Source: UBA9676 sp963741615 (GTDB taxonomy: Bacteria; Actinomycetota; Actinomycetes; Streptosporangiales; Streptosporangiaceae). Taken from it: a stretch of DNA of 64,000 nucleotides. The DNA is taken from NCBI GenBank assembly GCA_963741615.1, contig CAVUIU010000024.1, positions 1-64,000 of the forward strand. The letters run 5' to 3'. The notes beneath the pieces are model-generated. The model saw nothing but the letters and a program-made list of their open reading frames with translations, made no database searches and was not told where the DNA came from. Below are positions 60,714 through 64,000 of the stretch, in pieces (the stretch's first letter is position 1; each line of letters starts with the position of its first letter). The translations under genes were made by a program, and so were the position numbers.

Positions 60714-61223
60714 ATGAACAGTACCCACGCCACAGTGACCGGTGAGCGGGGCGACCTGCTCGCGTCGCTGGCCGAGCGCCGCTACTTCCTGCGCTTCACC
60801 GTTCGCGACCTGACCGATGACCAGGCCCGGCAGCGGACCACGGCGAGCGCACTGAGCCTCGGCGGCCTGATCAAGCACGTCGCCGCCACCGAGCGCCAGT
60901 GGGTCAGCTTCATACTCGAGGGCCCGTCGGCGATGGGCGCGAACCAGGCCGAGTGGGCCGGCGGATTCGCCATGGCGGAGGGGGAGACGCTGGCCGGGGT
61001 GCTGGACTCCTACGAGCAGGTCGCGCGCCGGACCGATGAGCTCGTCGCGGCGCTGCCGGACCTGGATGCCGCTCACCCGCTGCCCGAGGCGCCCTGGTTC
61101 GAGCCGGGGGCGCGCTGGTCGGCGCGGCGGGCCCTGCTCCATGTGATCGCGGAGACGGCTCATCACGCCGGTCACGCCGACATCATCCGGGAGTCCCTGG
61201 ACGGCGCCAAGACCATGGGCTGA
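60714..61223 (+). CDS. DinB-family (DUF664) protein
   Basis: 169 residues, ATG after GGAGGGCAGGC-type ribosome site. Helical-bundle family motifs: LGGLIKHVAATERQWV (first metal His) and LLHVIAETAHHAGHADIIRE (H-x3-H second site). In actinobacteria such proteins act as thiol-dependent (mycothiol/bacillithiol-like) S-transferases or are of unknown role. No catalytic partner next to it. Confidence 0.88.
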   Translation: MNSTHATVTGERGDLLASLAERRYFLRFTVRDLTDDQARQRTTASALSLGGLIKHVAATERQWVSFILEGPSAMGANQAEWAGGFAMAEGETLAGVLDSYEQVARRTDELVAALPDLDAAHPLPEAPWFEPGARWSARRALLHVIAETAHHAGHADIIRESLDGAKTMG

Positions 61224-61234
61224 CGGCTGACGGC

Positions 61235-61290
61235 TGACGCGGCCGGGGACGGGGTGACGCGGCCGGGGACGGGGTGACGCGGCCGGGGAC
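61235..61290. repeat. 20-bp tandem repeat between genes
   Basis: TGACGCGGCCGGGGACGGGG occurs at 61235-61254 and 61255-61274, with a partial third copy (61275-61290), right after a TGACGGC doublet. It lies downstream of the DinB-like stop and before the aminotransferase promoter region. Confidence 0.8.
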
Positions 61291-61392
61291 GCGGGGTGAC
61301 CCACCCGCCGGGCGGCCCGGCCGATGCGGGATCACCGGCCCCGGTGCGGCGGTAGGTTGACATGACCGCCGTCAGCGAGGAAGAGAGGGCCG

Positions 61393-62679
61393 ATGGGGCC
61401 GGCACCCGATGCCGCACGCCAGCCGGCGCTGTGGAACCCGTTCGCGAACATGGCCAGCCTGGCCGGCCAGGCCGTCACGATCGTCCGCGGTGAGGGCGCC
61501 TGGGTCTTCGACGCCAGCGGCCGGCCCTACCTGGACGCCCTTGCCAGCCTCTGGTACTGCAATGTGGGGCACGGCCGGGCCGAGCTCGCCGATGCCGCGG
61601 CGGAGCAGATGCGCAGGCTCGCCGCCTACCAGGTGTTCGAGCACTACTCCAACCCGCCGGCCGAGGAACTGGCCCAGCGGGTCGCGGAACTGGCGCCGGT
61701 GCCGGGCGCGAAGGTCTTCTTCACCCCGGGCGGGGGATCGGACGCGGTGGACACCGCCGCGAAGCTCGCCCGCGCCTACTGGCGCGCGGTGGGCCGTCCC
61801 GGCAAGCAGGTCAGCATCGCCCGGTCACACGCCTATCACGGGATGAACGCCTATGGGACCTCGCTGGGCGGCATCCCCGCCAACACCGAGGCTTTCCTCC
61901 CGCTGGTCTCCCTCGTCGAGCACGTGGCCTGGGACGATCCGGCGGCGCTGGACAAGACGATCGAGCAGCTGGGCGCCGACCGCGTCGCCGCCTTCTTCTG
62001 CGAGCCGGTGATCGGGGCCGGCGGGGTGTACTCCCCGCCGGAGGGCTACCTGGCGAGCGTGCGCGAGATCTGCCGCCGGCATGATGTCCTGTTCATCGCC
62101 GACGAGGTGATCACCGGCTTCGGCCGGGTCGGTGCCTGGTTCGCCAGCGGGCGGTTCGCCCTGGATCCTGACATGATCACCACGGCCAAGGGGCTCAGCT
62201 CGGGCTACGCCCCGATCGGCGCCGTGATCGTGGGCGCGCGGGTTGCCGAGCCCTTCTGGCGCGAGGGATCCAGTCAGGTCTTCCGGCACGGCTACACCTA
62301 CTCCGCCCACCCCACCTCATGCGCGGTCGCCGTCGCCAACCTCGGCCTGATCGAGCGGGAGCGGCTGGTCGCGCGGGTCGCCGGGCTCGAACCGGTGCTG
62401 GCCCGCGCCGTGGCCCCGCTGGCGGGGCACCCGCTCGTGAGCGAGGTCCGCGCCGGGACCGGCCTGCTCGCGGCCGTCGAGCTCGCCGAGGACGCCCGCG
62501 CCGCGGACCCCGGGATCGGTCCCCGGCTGGTGGCCGCCATCAGGGAGCGCGGCGTGATCACCCGCCTGCTCCGGGGGACCGCTTTGCAGATCTCGCCGCC
62601 GTTCGTGATCACCGAGGAGGAGATCGGCCGGATCGCCGGGGTCTTCGCTGACGCGTTCGGCGCGGTGACCCGGGGCTGA
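61393..62679 (+). CDS. Class III aminotransferase (omega-transaminase)
   Basis: 428 residues, PLP enzyme moving an amino group from a terminal amine or amino acid to pyruvate or similar. Motifs: YCNVGHGRAELADAA near the start, SHAYHGMNAYGTSLGG, FIADEVITGFGRVG (PLP Asp), and MITTAKGLSSGYAPIGA (catalytic Lys). The HPTSCAVAVANL segment is typical of beta-alanine/omega-amino acid transaminases. ATG 61393 with GAGAGGG upstream. Confidence 0.92.
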   Translation: MGPAPDAARQPALWNPFANMASLAGQAVTIVRGEGAWVFDASGRPYLDALASLWYCNVGHGRAELADAAAEQMRRLAAYQVFEHYSNPPAEELAQRVAELAPVPGAKVFFTPGGGSDAVDTAAKLARAYWRAVGRPGKQVSIARSHAYHGMNAYGTSLGGIPANTEAFLPLVSLVEHVAWDDPAALDKTIEQLGADRVAAFFCEPVIGAGGVYSPPEGYLASVREICRRHDVLFIADEVITGFGRVGAWFASGRFALDPDMITTAKGLSSGYAPIGAVIVGARVAEPFWREGSSQVFRHGYTYSAHPTSCAVAVANLGLIERERLVARVAGLEPVLARAVAPLAGHPLVSEVRAGTGLLAAVELAEDARAADPGIGPRLVAAIRERGVITRLLRGTALQISPPFVITEEEIGRIAGVFADAFGAVTRG

Positions 62680-63651
62680 CGCGGTGGTCCAGCTCGCCGC
62701 CAGCACGCCGCCGCACACCAGCACCGCCCCGGCCACCTGGGCCGGGCTCGGCCGCTCGCCCAGCACGGCGGCGGCGAGCCCCATGGCGGCCACCGGCTGG
62801 AGCAGCAGCAGCAGCGAGGACACGGCCGCGGGCAGTCCGGGCAGCGACGATGTGATGAGCAGCCACCCCACGGTCTGGCTGGTGATCGAAAGCAGCAGCA
62901 GCCACCGCAGCGACGGCCACGGCACGTCCAGCCGCAGGCCGCCGAAGACCAGGCCGAGCAGCAGGGACCCGAGTGCGGCGCCGGCGGTCGCCTCGGCGAG
63001 CGGCCCGGCGACGTGCGGGGCGCCGGCCGAGGTCTGGCGCAGGATGAGCAGGAACGCCGCGTAGGCCAGCGACGTCCCGGCCCCGTAGATGATCCCCGCG
63101 AGCGGGTGGATGTCGCCGGTGCCCGCGCCGGCCAGCCCGGACACCAGGACGACGCCGGCCATCACGACCGGCAGCGCGATCAGGAATCCCCGTTCCGGTC
63201 GCTCGCGCAGCAGCACCCAGGCGGCCGCCGCCACGAAGAGCACCTGCAGGTTCCCCAGCACCGTGGCGATCCCGGCCCCGACGTCGGCGATCGCGTGATT
63301 CCAGAGCACGAGATCGATGGCAAGGAACCCGCCTGCCGCGACCGCCCCCAGGTGCATGCGAAGGGGCCGCGCGCCGCGCCGGCGCTGCTCGACAGCGGCC
63401 AGGGCGATCAGGACCGGCAGGGCGAGGAAGCAGCGGTAGAACGCCGCGGTGGCGGTGCCGGTACCGGCCAGCCTGACCAGGACCGCCGAGGCGGAGATGC
63501 AGGCCGCCCCGAGCCCGGCCGCCGCGAGCGCCCGCCCGCCGGTCCGGCGGCCGCCACCGGCCCAGCCGTCACCCCCGGTCGCGCGGTCGCCTCCGCCGGC
63601 CCGCTGGAGCCCTTCGCCTGTCATGACCGTTCTTGCATACGGTGCTGACAT
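62317..63651 (-). CDS. EamA/DMT family transporter reading through into an antisense gene
   Basis: About 444 codons. The ten-span EamA part (two EamA repeats, e.g. AIADVGAGIATVLGNLQVLF and PAAVSSLLLLLQPVAAMG) runs to about 62680 and ends AASWTTASAP, the expected protein length (about 320 residues). The frame then has no stop for another 360 bases and goes antisense through the aminotransferase gene, giving a polar, non-membrane tail. Start is ATG 63651 or 63624; no clear ribosome site. Likely exports amino acids or metabolites. Confidence 0.8.
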   Translation of the reverse strand: MSAPYARTVMTGEGLQRAGGGDRATGGDGWAGGGRRTGGRALAAAGLGAACISASAVLVRLAGTGTATAAFYRCFLALPVLIALAAVEQRRRGARPLRMHLGAVAAGGFLAIDLVLWNHAIADVGAGIATVLGNLQVLFVAAAAWVLLRERPERGFLIALPVVMAGVVLVSGLAGAGTGDIHPLAGIIYGAGTSLAYAAFLLILRQTSAGAPHVAGPLAEATAGAALGSLLLGLVFGGLRLDVPWPSLRWLLLLSITSQTVGWLLITSSLPGLPAAVSSLLLLLQPVAAMGLAAAVLGERPSPAQVAGAVLVCGGVLAASWTTASAPGHRAERVSEDPGDPADLLLGDHERRRDLQSGPPEQAGDHAALPDGGHQPGTDPGVRGAGVLGELDGREQAGPGADLAHERVPRQRGHGAGQHRFEPGDPRDQPLPLDQAEVGDGDRA

Positions 63652-63757
63652 GACGCCCAGCCTACGAGAGCGCGTGCGGCGCCGGTGACGGCGCTGCCGT
63701 CGCCGCGACGCTGAACGCCTCCTCGCCGGGACCGGGGCAGCCGCCACGGGGCATGCG

Positions 63758-63991
63758 CTAGTCGATGCGGGCGATCACCTCACCCTGGCGGGCCGTCTGG
63801 TCCTCGCCGACCAGCAGCCGCACCTGCCCGCCGGTGGGGGCCAGCACCTCCCCGGACACCTTCTCCACCATCACCTCACCGAGCAGCTGCCCGCCCGCCA
63901 CCTGGTCGCCGTCGCTGACGAACCAGGTGGCGAGCACACCCTCGGCGTCGGGTTCTTTCTCCGACAGCCGGGGGAACACGACCTCGGCCAT
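63758..63991 (-). CDS. Lipoyl/biotinyl-domain protein
   Basis: 77 residues, a single lipoyl-type barrel: VVFPRLSEKEPDAEGVLATWFV, DGDQVAGGQLLGEVMVEKVSGEV with the presumed lipoyl lysine in VEKVSG, and QGEVIARID at the end. It stands alone without an E2 catalytic core, as a free carrier domain. An upstream TGA (63997-63995) close to its ATG suggests a preceding gene in the same operon beyond the window, perhaps a 2-oxoacid dehydrogenase component. Confidence 0.8.
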   Translation of the reverse strand: MAEVVFPRLSEKEPDAEGVLATWFVSDGDQVAGGQLLGEVMVEKVSGEVLAPTGGQVRLLVGEDQTARQGEVIARID

Positions 63992-64000
63992 GCGTCAGGC

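Overview
The window is very G+C-rich, densely packed DNA. Start codons are often GTG, occasionally TTG, and many genes overlap through ATGA or GTGA junctions. Together with an MhuD-type heme-degrading enzyme, a DinB/DUF664 protein, actinobacterial-type GH76 and GH3 enzymes and a CarH/LitR-like B12 regulator, this points to an actinomycete chromosome, perhaps of the Streptomyces or Streptosporangium kind. I saw no rRNA, tRNA, CRISPR array or complete insertion sequence.

Layout. 0.1-5 kb: two amidohydrolases, then a glycosyltransferase-like gene translationally coupled to an HTH sensor protein. 5-7.2 kb: small genes (membrane peptide, GNAT acetyltransferase, HEPN-like protein). 7.4-13.3 kb: a divergent locus with FAD oxidoreductase, DUF1365 protein and cyclopropane-fatty-acid-synthase-like methyltransferase on one side, and a B12-binding MerR-like regulator, SRPBCC protein and SDR on the other. 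13.3-17.7 kb: a threonine/serine dehydratase, then a urease-like gamma-beta-alpha operon running into agmatine deiminase. 17.8-23 kb: a cassette of two membrane-anchored proteins and a secreted multidomain peptidoglycan hydrolase that is split by a frameshift.

23.4-29.8 kb: Lrp/AsnC regulator with a frameshifted LysE exporter, MhuD-like heme monooxygenase, Tat-exported multicopper oxidase, PAP2 phosphatase, AlkA-like glycosylase, SDR. 29.9-40.4 kb: a seven-gene operon (DUF917, hydantoinase-like, oligopeptide-type ABC importer), then a small gene and a divergent PucR regulator. 40.4-49.6 kb: MFS transporter, diacylglycerol-kinase-like protein with an internal repeat, MreB paralogue, enoyl-CoA hydratase, secreted GH76 and GH3 enzymes, alpha/beta hydrolase with a WYL-type regulator, and a conserved hypothetical gene. 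49.7-56.7 kb: LacI regulator, LacI-type operator, ABC importer and metallophosphoesterase. 56.7-64 kb: RecQ, zinc alcohol dehydrogenase, amidohydrolase, DinB protein, class III aminotransferase, EamA permease and a lipoyl-domain protein at the edge.

The strongest candidates for undescribed biology are three. First, the atypical urease-like enzyme co-transcribed with agmatine deiminase, which could take the ureido product of that enzyme. Second, the B12-regulator locus that appears to control modification of membrane fatty acids. Third, the HTH-sensor/glycosyltransferase pair. Two frameshifts in otherwise intact genes (LysE and the peptidoglycan hydrolase) should be checked against raw reads before being interpreted biologically.
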